Assembly: GCA_013695715.1 (NCBI GenBank)
Contig: JACCZZ010000316.1
Coordinates: 1 to 9,411 of the forward strand
Direction: 5' to 3'
From: Chitinophagales bacterium
GTDB lineage: Bacteria > Bacteroidota > Bacteroidia > Chitinophagales > UBA10324
Length of the DNA stretch: 9,411 nt
Of this stretch, positions 1-6,311 are shown in pieces. Each line of letters starts with the position of its first letter. The first letter of the stretch is position 1. The notes beneath the pieces were generated by a model. That model was given only the letters and a program-made list of their open reading frames with translations. It made no database searches and was not told where the DNA came from. The position numbers and the translations under genes are program-made.

Positions 1-1137
1 ATGTACATCGCTCTTGCAAAAAAGCAAAACGTTGATCTAAAAAAAATATCGGGTACGGTGCAAAATGACATCCTTAAAGAATATGCGGCCCGCGGCACTT
101 TTATTTATCCGCCGAAACATTCAATGCGCTTAATTACCGACATCTTCGAATATTGCAGCAAAGAATTACCTGGTTGGAATACAATTTCTGTTTCAGGGTA
201 TCACATTCGTGAAGCGGGTTCTACTGCTGTGCAGGAGGTTGCTTTCACTTTATCAAATGGAAAATCTTATTTGAAGGCGGCCATTGACCGTGGGCTTGAT
301 ATTAATGTTTTCGGAAGAAGAATTTCGTTCTTTTTCAATGCACACAACAACTTATTTGAAGAAGTGGCTAAGTTCAGGGCAGCTCGACGAATGTGGGCTA
401 AAATTACAAAGGTGCTTGGTGCTACAGATCCCCGGGCACAGATGCTGCGATTTCATACGCAGACAGGGGGTTCCACCCTTACGGCGCAACAGCCTATGAA
501 TAATATTGTAAGAGTTACCATTCAGGCACTTGCTGCAGTTTTAGGAGGAACGCAGTCGCTGCATACGAATGGCTTTGATGAGGCATTAAGCTTGCCTACA
601 GAAATCGCAGCAGGCCTTGCCCTGCGGACACAGCAGGTGATTGCTTTTGAAAGCAATGTTGCACAGACTGTTGATCCGCTGGGAGGTTCTTTTTTTATAG
701 AGCAGCTTACAGACGAAGTAGAATCTAAAGCATGGGATTATATTGAGAAGATAGATGCGATGGGAGGTTCAATTCATGCAATCGAAGAGGGATTTATACA
801 AGATGAAATTGCGAAAGCAGCTTATTCGTATCAACGGAGCATTGAGGATGAATCCAAAATAATTGTAGGGGTAAATAAATTTGTTCATGAGGAAGAAAAG
901 CAATCAGCGTTGTTTAAGGTAGGGGATGAAATACGCCAGCTGCAAATAGATAAATTAAAAAAACTAAGGCTATGGCGTAATCAGGCCGCTGTAGATGATG
1001 CACTTAAAAAAATTGAGCTTGCCGCAAGTTCCAATGATAATGTTATGCCCTATGTAATCAACGCGGTTGAGCAATATGCTACACTTGGCGAAATTGCCGA
1101 TTTGTTACGAAAGATATATGGTGAATACAAGGCTTAA
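1..1137 (+). CDS. Methylmalonyl-CoA mutase catalytic (large) subunit, B12-domain-less type, 5'-truncated by window edge
   Basis: Radical B12 enzyme that interconverts methylmalonyl-CoA and succinyl-CoA in the cytoplasm (propionate/succinate metabolism). The 378 visible residues match the middle and end of the mutase TIM-barrel domain: [10 protein letters not shown] (residues 18-27), SGYHIREAG (65-73), [16 protein letters not shown] (149-164) and [10 protein letters not shown]. By alignment from memory with the Propionibacterium enzyme, Q21, R31 and H68 correspond to its substrate/radical-site Q197, R207 and H244. The Arg argues for a carboxylated substrate, because isobutyryl- and 2-hydroxyisobutyryl-CoA mutases carry Gln there. 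Roughly 140-180 N-terminal residues are missing. The ATG at base 1 is almost certainly an internal Met, since [11 protein letters not shown] aligns inside the domain. The protein stops right after the catalytic domain, so cobalamin would be bound by a separate small subunit not in this window. The Tyr89-equivalent residue that would settle substrate choice lies upstream. Family assignment is very secure; exact substrate is likely but unproven. Confidence 0.93.
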   Translation: MYIALAKKQNVDLKKISGTVQNDILKEYAARGTFIYPPKHSMRLITDIFEYCSKELPGWNTISVSGYHIREAGSTAVQEVAFTLSNGKSYLKAAIDRGLDINVFGRRISFFFNAHNNLFEEVAKFRAARRMWAKITKVLGATDPRAQMLRFHTQTGGSTLTAQQPMNNIVRVTIQALAAVLGGTQSLHTNGFDEALSLPTEIAAGLALRTQQVIAFESNVAQTVDPLGGSFFIEQLTDEVESKAWDYIEKIDAMGGSIHAIEEGFIQDEIAKAAYSYQRSIEDESKIIVGVNKFVHEEEKQSALFKVGDEIRQLQIDKLKKLRLWRNQAAVDDALKKIELAASSNDNVMPYVINAVEQYATLGEIADLLRKIYGEYKA

Positions 1138-1166
1138 ATCCCTGATAAGATTAAATGATTTTCTAA

Positions 1167-1178
1167 TTGTAATTACAA
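1167..1178. promoter_or_regulatory. 12-bp perfect palindrome just before the sigma-factor start; possible operator
   Basis: TTGTAATTACAA is its own reverse complement. It sits in the 44-base gap between the mutase stop and the sigma-factor TTG, ending 3 bases before that TTG. The position would suit an autoregulatory site or a block on translation or transcription. One or a few 12-bp palindromes are expected by chance in 9 kb of AT-rich DNA, so this is only a candidate. Confidence 0.25.
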
Positions 1179-1181
1179 CCA

Positions 1182-1742
1182 TTGAATATTGAAGATAGTT
1201 ATTCTGATGAAGAAATTTTAACAGCGTTCGAAGATACTTCGAAGCGGGAGCTTGCATTTAACTGGCTCGTTCAACGTGATCAGAAAAAAATTTATTGGTT
1301 CATCCGCAGAATGGTAATTGATCATGAAGATACAAATGACCTGGTGCAGGAAGTCTTCATCAAGGTTTGGAACAACCTTTCAACCTTCCGGGGAGAATCA
1401 AGGCTCATCTACTGGATATACAGAATAGCTACCAACCTAACACTTACATTTCTTGACAAGAAAAAACGAAAGTCATGGATACCTCTCTTGCAGGTTGAAG
1501 ATGAGTTGTTGAATAAGTTGCAGTCGGGAAAATATATTAATGGAGACGCCATTCAGATCAAATTACAGGAGGCCATTCTCACCTTGCCACAGAAACAACG
1601 AGTGGTTTTTCAGCTCAGGTATTACGATGAAATACCTTACCAGGAATTATCTGTTATGCTAAGCACATCTGTGGGTGCATTAAAAGCAAGCTACCATCAT
1701 GCCGCAAAAAAGATTGAGAAATACATGATCGATCATCAATAA
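1182..1742 (+). CDS. ECF-type RNA polymerase sigma factor (sigma-70 family)
   Basis: Small alternative sigma factor that directs RNA polymerase to stress-type promoters. Region 2 spans about residues 24-97, with the core-binding signature DLVQEVFIKVWNNLSTFRGE (53-72) followed by WIYRIATNL. Region 4 spans about 128-182 (LTLPQKQRVVFQLRYYDEIP, then a helix-turn-helix ending GALKASYHHAAKKIEK). Length 186 is normal for ECF factors; there is no region 1.1 or 3. The start is a TTG: in-frame stops lie at 1164 and 1170 and the first in-frame ATG is codon 44, inside region 2, so TTG (or an ATT two codons later) must be used. No Shine-Dalgarno sequence is visible. The gene heads a three-gene cassette with a membrane anti-sigma-like protein and a secreted sensor-like protein. 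It may be read through from the mutase gene 44 bases upstream or from its own promoter; no clear box was found. The target regulon is unknown. Confidence 0.93.
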   Translation: MNIEDSYSDEEILTAFEDTSKRELAFNWLVQRDQKKIYWFIRRMVIDHEDTNDLVQEVFIKVWNNLSTFRGESRLIYWIYRIATNLTLTFLDKKKRKSWIPLLQVEDELLNKLQSGKYINGDAIQIKLQEAILTLPQKQRVVFQLRYYDEIPYQELSVMLSTSVGALKASYHHAAKKIEKYMIDHQ

Positions 1743-1879
1743 AAGAAATCTCAAATTAAACCTGGTGTTTAAAATTCCGTCATTCATGTTAATAACAACC
1801 TCTTTGCCTGCTTGTTTTAAGGATTAAAACTTTTCATCAAAGAATTGCCTTGCCGCAAAAAACTTCACAGAAACAGCCT

Positions 1880-2488
1880 ATGGATACGGACAGCCAGGAT
1901 GAATTGAAAGATATTTCGCCGTTTCTCTATTCATCAAAAATTCAACATCCTTTTTTTGTTGATGAATATTATTTTAATCAGCTGCAGCAAAATCTAATGA
2001 ACAGGCTGGAAGAGGAACAGAAATCATTGCTGGAACATATCATCCCTGCAAAGCAGCATGTGTTTGATGTTCCAGAAGATTATTTCCAAAAATTGCCTGA
2101 AAACCTCTTGATGAGAGTTCAAAGCAACAATCATCAGCCTTCACGTGGCATAAAACGAGAAATAGTTCTTGAAAAAGTGTGGTTAGCCGCAGCTTCTATC
2201 GTCATTCTAATTGGTTTAACATTTGGATTATTAATGCGGCAACCACATTTTAACTCAACGGAGAATCAATCTTTTATTCTTGCCTCAGCCGAATATTCCA
2301 TGCTTGAGAATGCATCTGAAATTGATGAAGGTACTATCATTGCATTTTTGAATCAGGAAATGCAGGAGCAGAAAGGGATTGTACAAAATCAAGACGATCA
2401 AAATGGAACAGAGACTGAAAACCTTTTGTTAGAGGCGATCGATATAGATCCTGAACTTGCGGAATTGGCAAATGAGTTATCATTGTGA
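1880..2488 (+). CDS. Single-pass membrane protein, probable anti-sigma factor for the upstream ECF sigma
   Basis: Probable inner-membrane protein that holds the ECF sigma factor inactive. I start it at the ATG at 1880 (202 residues). A TTG at 1850 would add ten residues, and the frame is open back to 1796. With ATG numbering, a hydrophilic N-terminal part (about 1-100, presumably cytoplasmic) holds two copies of a 21-residue motif at 23-43 and 60-80 with the pattern H.F.V.E.YF..L..NL..R. One hydrophobic helix follows at about 101-119 (WLAAASIVILIGLTFGLLM), then an acidic C-terminal part rich in Glu and Asp, presumably periplasmic. No zinc anti-sigma HxxxCxxC motif is present, so this is not the classical ZAS fold. 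The role is inferred from topology, from position after a sigma gene and before a secreted sensor-like gene, and from resemblance to Bacteroidota sigma-linked proteins with F.VP..YF motifs. The 107-base gap to the sigma gene is longer than usual for such pairs. Function moderately likely, not proven. Confidence 0.72.
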   Translation: MDTDSQDELKDISPFLYSSKIQHPFFVDEYYFNQLQQNLMNRLEEEQKSLLEHIIPAKQHVFDVPEDYFQKLPENLLMRVQSNNHQPSRGIKREIVLEKVWLAAASIVILIGLTFGLLMRQPHFNSTENQSFILASAEYSMLENASEIDEGTIIAFLNQEMQEQKGIVQNQDDQNGTETENLLLEAIDIDPELAELANELSL

Positions 2489-2489
2489 A

Positions 2490-2966
2490 ATGAAACTTGA
2501 TAAGATGAAAGTTCAGAATTGTTTCTTATTCCTGTTCCTGCTTACAGGTGCTGACTTATTTGCTCAAACTACTTCCACAACTCAGAGGGAAAACATTGAG
2601 GCACAGCGCATCGGTTTTATTACTAAAGAATTGCAGCTGACTTCCGAGGAAGCTGAGGATTTTTGGCCCATCTATAATAGATATCGCTCAGAGCTTACTG
2701 CCATGCGCAAGGGACGATTTGCGGGGCTTATGGCAAATAAGGAAAAATTTAATGCGCTTTCTGAGGAAGAGATGAGTAAAGTTATAGATAATGAATTTGA
2801 TTTCCGACAAAAAGAGCTGGATCTTACAAGGCGCTACAATGCTGAGTTTAAAAAAGTATTGCCGATAAAAAAGGTGGCAAGGCTTTACAGAGCAGAGCAG
2901 CTGTTCAAAATCTATTTACTGAAAGATAATAGGGAGGAGAAATCTGGAAATCTGCCAGCCCACTAA
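2490..2966 (+). CDS. Secreted Spy/CpxP-like small protein, 'sensor of ECF-type sigma factor' type
   Basis: Predicted periplasmic protein of 158 residues. A signal peptide is evident: positive start MKLDKMKVQ, hydrophobic core CFLFLFLLTG, and a likely cut after DLFA before Gln26. The mature part is charged and helical: FITKELQLTSEEAEDFWPIY (43-62) is the LT-x-EEA type motif seen in Spy/CpxP-like proteins and in Bacteroidota proteins next to ECF sigma genes, and LPIKKVARLYRAEQLF lies near the C-terminus. The chosen ATG begins one base after the anti-sigma stop codon, implying translational coupling; a second ATG at 2505 also gives a good signal peptide, while an upstream TTG at 2457 would overlap the previous gene and spoil the signal sequence. 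By analogy with CpxP/Spy it may bind misfolded protein or a ligand and report to the membrane anti-sigma. That role is inference; the family resemblance is good. Confidence 0.75.
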   Translation: MKLDKMKVQNCFLFLFLLTGADLFAQTTSTTQRENIEAQRIGFITKELQLTSEEAEDFWPIYNRYRSELTAMRKGRFAGLMANKEKFNALSEEEMSKVIDNEFDFRQKELDLTRRYNAEFKKVLPIKKVARLYRAEQLFKIYLLKDNREEKSGNLPAH

Positions 2967-2993
2967 ACTAAATCAGGTTTCCCTTTTTTTAGC

Positions 2994-3001
2994 TACCTTA
3001 G
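2994..3001 (+). promoter_or_regulatory. Putative -7 promoter box of tatA (Bacteroidota type)
   Basis: TACCTTAG matches the Bacteroidota TAnnTTTG -7 consensus except at one base and ends 19 bases before the tatA ATG, which would give a leader of about 10-15 bases. No convincing TTTG -33 element is seen; a GGTTTCCC/T-tract lies upstream. Confidence 0.35.
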
Positions 3002-3020
3002 CATCATTAAATCTTTCAAC

Positions 3021-3239
3021 ATGGAACCCATCTTTTTAATAAGCATGCCTGGCGGAAGTGAATGGATCCTCATCTTTCTTGCAGTACTCTTACTGTTTGG
3101 AGGAAAAAAAATTCCTGAACTAATGCGCGGCATCGGTAAAGGGGTTCGTGAATTTAATAGTGCCAAAGCAAATGTTCAGCAGGAAATGGAAGAAGGAATG
3201 AAGGAACCTGAAAAAACTGAGGTTCCTAAAAATAGCTGA
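3021..3239 (+). CDS. tatA: Twin-arginine translocase subunit TatA/TatE family
   Basis: Pore-forming component of the twin-arginine translocation system, which exports folded proteins across the inner membrane together with TatC. The 72-residue protein has the family layout: a short N-terminal stretch with a polar residue (E14) at the start of the helix, one transmembrane helix at 15-27 ([13 protein letters not shown]), the hinge GGKKIPEL at 27-34, then an amphipathic helix [14 protein letters not shown] and a charged, Lys/Glu-rich tail. A later start at Met9 (3045) is possible, since many homologues begin MxGGxE, but a promoter-like box 19 bases upstream favours 3021. No tatC is present in the window; Bacteroidota often encode tatA and tatC apart. 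TatB-type members look similar, but the short tail suits TatA/E. A lytic transglycosylase gene follows after 133 bases in the same direction. Confidence 0.93.
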   Translation: MEPIFLISMPGGSEWILIFLAVLLLFGGKKIPELMRGIGKGVREFNSAKANVQQEMEEGMKEPEKTEVPKNS

Positions 3240-3282
3240 GCCTATGCTTCCCCTTAAATGAGGCAATGCAATGGCATAATCT

Positions 3283-3320
3283 ATAGAACAAAACATCAAT
3301 ACCTTAATTGGTAGTTCTAT
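3283..3320 (+). other. Bulged hairpin between tatA and the transglycosylase gene
   Basis: ATAGAAC (3283-3289) pairs perfectly with GTTCTAT (3314-3320). Directly inside, TACC (3300-3303) pairs with GGTA (3310-3313) around a TTAATT loop. Together they give an 11-bp stem with a 10-base bulge on the 5' side. No T-run follows, so it is not a standard Rho-independent terminator. It could be an mRNA processing or regulatory element, or chance. Confidence 0.3.
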
Positions 3321-3347
3321 CCTGATTTTACAAAACATAAACGTTGG

Positions 3348-3355
3348 TACCTTCT
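3348..3355 (+). promoter_or_regulatory. Possible -7 promoter box of the lytic transglycosylase gene
   Basis: TACCTTCT fits TAnnTTTG at all but two positions and ends 17 bases before the ATG at 3373, the same kind of spacing seen for tatA and chrA. TTTTAC at about 3326-3331 could serve as a poor -33 element. Weak support. Confidence 0.25.
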
Positions 3356-3372
3356 TAATGAAATAAAATTAA

Positions 3373-4875
3373 ATGCCGAAGATATTCCCGATCAATAGTA
3401 TTACTGCAGCATTTCTCTTCGCCATTGGCTGCGGTGTTTTTCAAAATAATTATTTATATGCTCAGTTTCCCTCCTGGATTCCCAATCAGGAGCAGGTACT
3501 TCCTAATCAATTCCAGAGTAACGATTCGCTTAATGAAGTAGAAAATGAGCTTACAGATATAGATAGCCTTCAGGAACAAAAGGTCTCATTTGCAGATGTT
3601 GATGTTCCAACTTATGAAGACTCTATTTACCGCTCACGCCTTGCGGCAATTGTTACACCAGTGGAGTTGACCTATAACGATCAAGTTAAGAAATACATTG
3701 ATCTGTATGTGCTGAACAGGAGAGACCAGGTATCGCGTATGCTCGGGCTTAGTAAAATCTATTTTCCCATATTCGATCAGATATTTTCAGAATATGGTGT
3801 CCCTGCGGAAATGAAATATCTCGCAATCATAGAATCTGCATTAAACCCTCAGGCTGTTTCCAGAATGGGAGCTACTGGCATCTGGCAATTTATGTTTGCT
3901 ACCGCGAAGGTTTACGGTCTTACTATAAACTCCTATGTAGATGAAAGAAAAGATATCATCAGATCAACTGATGGTGCTGCGAGATACCTAAAGAATATGT
4001 ATGATGTGTATGGAGATTGGCTGCTGGCACTTGCTTCGTATAATTGTGGACCCGGAAACGTAAATCGTGCAATCACCCTTTCAGGAGGTAAAACCTTCTG
4101 GGAGATCCGCGACTTTCTGCCAAGAGAAACGCGCAACTATGTGCCAGCCTTTATTGCAGCCACCTACGTTATGAATTATTATGAGCTTCATGATCTCTAC
4201 CCCGAATTTCCAACATTCAGCTTTGATACCATCACCACCGTAGATATTGGTGACAAGATGTCTAGTGAGCAGATAGCAAAATTTACCGGCCTGAGTATGG
4301 AGGAGTTCAAGTTCCTCAATCCCGGCCTAAAATGCAGCGTGATTCCTGGCGGATCTGTTTGCACCTACGCCTGCAAACTACCTGGTAACAGAATTTCCCT
4401 CTTCGATGAAAAGAAAGATTCCATCATCTTGCTTTCAAAAAATGCTAAAAATACCTATTACGGCGGTTTTGCTTCGGGAGCTAAAGCAAAAACAACCCAC
4501 ATAGTTAGGCAAGGAGAAAGCCTTGGAAAAATAGCAGCAAAATATCATGTTACAGTTACACAATTAAAAGGTTGGAATAATCTGCATAGTTCTACGATAC
4601 GAACCGGTCAAAAGCTTAAAATTTCTACTTACCAGAATTCAGCTACAGCAAGTCATGATGTGCATCCAAAAGAAACTACACCTTTACAAAAAACACAGGA
4701 AAACGCTACCACCACCAAAGGCTATGTGTTTTATAAAGCAAGAAATGGCGACACCCTATGGGAAATTGCTCAACGGCATGGAACAACAGTATCTAACATA
4801 CGTAAGCTGAATGGAGCAGCAAAATGCAATTACCTGAAGGCGGGTACCGTTTTAAAGCTAAGCTCTAAAGGGTAA
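3373..4875 (+). CDS. MltD-like membrane-bound lytic murein transglycosylase with two LysM domains
   Basis: Periplasmic enzyme that cleaves the MurNAc-GlcNAc bond of peptidoglycan without water, forming 1,6-anhydroMurNAc ends, for wall turnover. 500 residues. The N-terminus is a signal sequence: hydrophobic run at 10-22, and either a signal peptidase I cut after LYA (before Gln31) or lipid attachment at Cys20 in AIGC, a poor lipobox. A low-complexity acidic linker follows. The SLT (GH23) domain covers about 130-250: catalytic Glu154 in AIIESALNPQA, then MGATGIWQFM, then ASYNCGPGNVNRA (221-233). Residues about 290-345 hold the MltD-type LNP...IPGG segment, with an uncommon cluster of Cys321, Cys330 and Cys334. 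LysM repeats at about 375-418 (IVRQGESLGKIA) and 451-498 (ARNGDTLWEIA) anchor it to peptidoglycan. It follows tatA in the same direction with a 133-base gap containing a hairpin and a weak promoter box, so it may have its own transcript. Nothing suggests truncation. Confidence 0.94.
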   Translation: MPKIFPINSITAAFLFAIGCGVFQNNYLYAQFPSWIPNQEQVLPNQFQSNDSLNEVENELTDIDSLQEQKVSFADVDVPTYEDSIYRSRLAAIVTPVELTYNDQVKKYIDLYVLNRRDQVSRMLGLSKIYFPIFDQIFSEYGVPAEMKYLAIIESALNPQAVSRMGATGIWQFMFATAKVYGLTINSYVDERKDIIRSTDGAARYLKNMYDVYGDWLLALASYNCGPGNVNRAITLSGGKTFWEIRDFLPRETRNYVPAFIAATYVMNYYELHDLYPEFPTFSFDTITTVDIGDKMSSEQIAKFTGLSMEEFKFLNPGLKCSVIPGGSVCTYACKLPGNRISLFDEKKDSIILLSKNAKNTYYGGFASGAKAKTTHIVRQGESLGKIAAKYHVTVTQLKGWNNLHSSTIRTGQKLKISTYQNSATASHDVHPKETTPLQKTQENATTTKGYVFYKARNGDTLWEIAQRHGTTVSNIRKLNGAAKCNYLKAGTVLKLSSKG

Positions 4876-4951
4876 TTAAAGGGAACCTGATATATATCTA
4901 TCTGCTCAGTAATAAAAATTAAAGAGGCTGTTCAGGTCTAAAAAATAAGTG

Positions 4952-4959
4952 TAATTTTG
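4952..4959 (+). promoter_or_regulatory. Putative -7 promoter box of chrA
   Basis: TAATTTTG is an exact match to the Bacteroidota TAnnTTTG consensus and ends 22 bases before the chrA ATG. The same GTAATTTTG 9-mer lies on the minus strand upstream of dusB. A TTCA about 17 bases upstream (4931-4934) is a poor -33 element. Confidence 0.5.
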
Positions 4960-4981
4960 GCGGCATTCTTTTTATCACCCG

Positions 4982-6289
4982 ATGCATGAAGTTGCTGAGA
5001 CTTCGGCCATCACTTCGCATTCAACACTATTTTTGGCTACTCAGGAAACACAACCGCAGGCTATACTGATTGAAGATATGGAACAGACAAAAGCTGTTTC
5101 ACTTTCATATATTTTTATCACGTTTTTAAAAGCAGGCTGTCTTGGGTTTGGAGGCTTTATGTCCCTTATTTCTGTAGTCGAGAGCATGATTGTAAAAAAG
5201 CGACAATTACTTACCGCAGAAGAAATGCTAGATGGAATTTCTCTTGCAAGTCTTCTTCCTGGTCCTCAGGCTGTGAACGTTGTCGCTTATACAGGCAATA
5301 AATTAAAGGGAACTTCCGGCGCAATCGCGGCTTCAATTGCAGTGGTGCTGCCATCTTTTTTGTTGATGACACTGCTTAGTTATCTATATGGAAAATATGG
5401 AGATATTCCGGAAGTTAAAAGATTCTTTAGCGGATTTGTTCCTGCTGTTGCAGCAGTAATCATCAGTGTTGCATATCGCATGGCAAAGCAAAATGTAAAA
5501 GGCCGCATAGAGGTGGTATTGGTACTGCTTGCTATTGCAGGGTTAATTCTTATCCCAAAGGAATTTAGACTTTACATTACTTTTTTACTGGTAATTCTTT
5601 TTGGACTAATTGGGTATTTTTTCTTTCTCGACAGAAAGGCCCTCAGCATGGCTCCAAAGATTGCAAGACCTAAGTTTCCTATTATTACCACTGGTAGTGC
5701 ACTGCTTATGGTTGCTCTGCTAATTATCGGGCTTTATCTTCCCGTTAATGACCCTAAAACGCTCTTCAACCTTGTAAAGACATTTTCTGGACTGAGTGTG
5801 ATGCTCTTCGGAGGAGGATATGTCATCATCCCCATAATGCAGCATCATGTAGTAGAGGTTTTTCAATGGTTAACACATCAGGCATTTAAGGACGGAATCG
5901 CATTCAGCCAGGTGATGCCAGGCCCAATTCTTATAGCCTCGGCTTTCATTGGGTTTCAGGTAAAAGGGTTTATAGGTGCTTTGTTATCTACCATAGCTAT
6001 ATTTACCCCCCCTGCCATATTGATGGTAATTGCTTCGAAGGCAATGGAATATTTTAAAAAATCAATAACGGCAAAAGCCATTATGCGAGGCATTAGGTGT
6101 GGGGTGATTGGAATGATTTTTTTTGCAGCCTGGGAATTGGCTAAAATGGCAGATTATTCCTCGGTTTCGGCTATTTGGCCTTCATTACTTATTTTTAGCG
6201 CCGCGTTGTTTGCGTTAATTAAATATAATGTTGATGTAGTTTACATCATACCCACGGCTGGATTAATTGGTTATTTTCTTTACCCTTAA
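4982..6289 (+). CDS. chrA: ChrA family chromate (oxyanion) transporter, two-domain form
   Basis: Inner-membrane CHR-superfamily transporter; characterised members export chromate, a sulfate look-alike, and give chromate resistance. The 435-residue protein is of the long type with two homologous halves. Half one has FLKAGCLGFGG (48-58) and LLPGPQAVNVVAY with PGP at 93-95. Half two has LFGGGYVIIP (275-284) and VMPGPILIASAF with PGP at 313-315. The matching motifs lie about 220 residues apart, and about ten to twelve hydrophobic segments are visible. The first 32 residues are a polar extension before Met33 (5078), where a shorter form could start; I keep 4982 because a clean promoter box lies 22 bases upstream. 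A PAPS-type sulfotransferase gene follows after only 22 bases, so co-transcription is likely. No chrB-like regulator or chromate reductase is nearby, so physiological cargo (chromate, sulfate or another anion) is open; the family call is firm. Confidence 0.9.
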   Translation: MHEVAETSAITSHSTLFLATQETQPQAILIEDMEQTKAVSLSYIFITFLKAGCLGFGGFMSLISVVESMIVKKRQLLTAEEMLDGISLASLLPGPQAVNVVAYTGNKLKGTSGAIAASIAVVLPSFLLMTLLSYLYGKYGDIPEVKRFFSGFVPAVAAVIISVAYRMAKQNVKGRIEVVLVLLAIAGLILIPKEFRLYITFLLVILFGLIGYFFFLDRKALSMAPKIARPKFPIITTGSALLMVALLIIGLYLPVNDPKTLFNLVKTFSGLSVMLFGGGYVIIPIMQHHVVEVFQWLTHQAFKDGIAFSQVMPGPILIASAFIGFQVKGFIGALLSTIAIFTPPAILMVIASKAMEYFKKSITAKAIMRGIRCGVIGMIFFAAWELAKMADYSSVSAIWPSLLIFSAALFALIKYNVDVVYIIPTAGLIGYFLYP

Positions 6290-6311
6290 AATAGATGATA
6301 AATAGTAGAGC

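Noticed and set aside
1..3. ATG at the first base as the true start of the mutase gene
   Set aside because: The residues after it align to the interior of the mutase domain, so the gene begins upstream of the window.
2457..2489. TTG at 2457 as the start of the Spy-like protein
   Set aside because: It would overlap the preceding gene by 32 bases and put a charged, Cys/Trp-containing stretch before the signal peptide; ATG 2490 gives a clean one.
2967..3000. T-run at about 2983-2990 after the sensor-like gene as a Rho-independent terminator
   Set aside because: No GC-rich hairpin precedes it; it is as likely to be part of the tatA promoter region.
4885..4937. Inverted repeat ACCTGA / TCAGGT after the transglycosylase gene as a terminator
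   Set aside because: The stem is only six bp, the loop is about 41 bases and no T-run follows.
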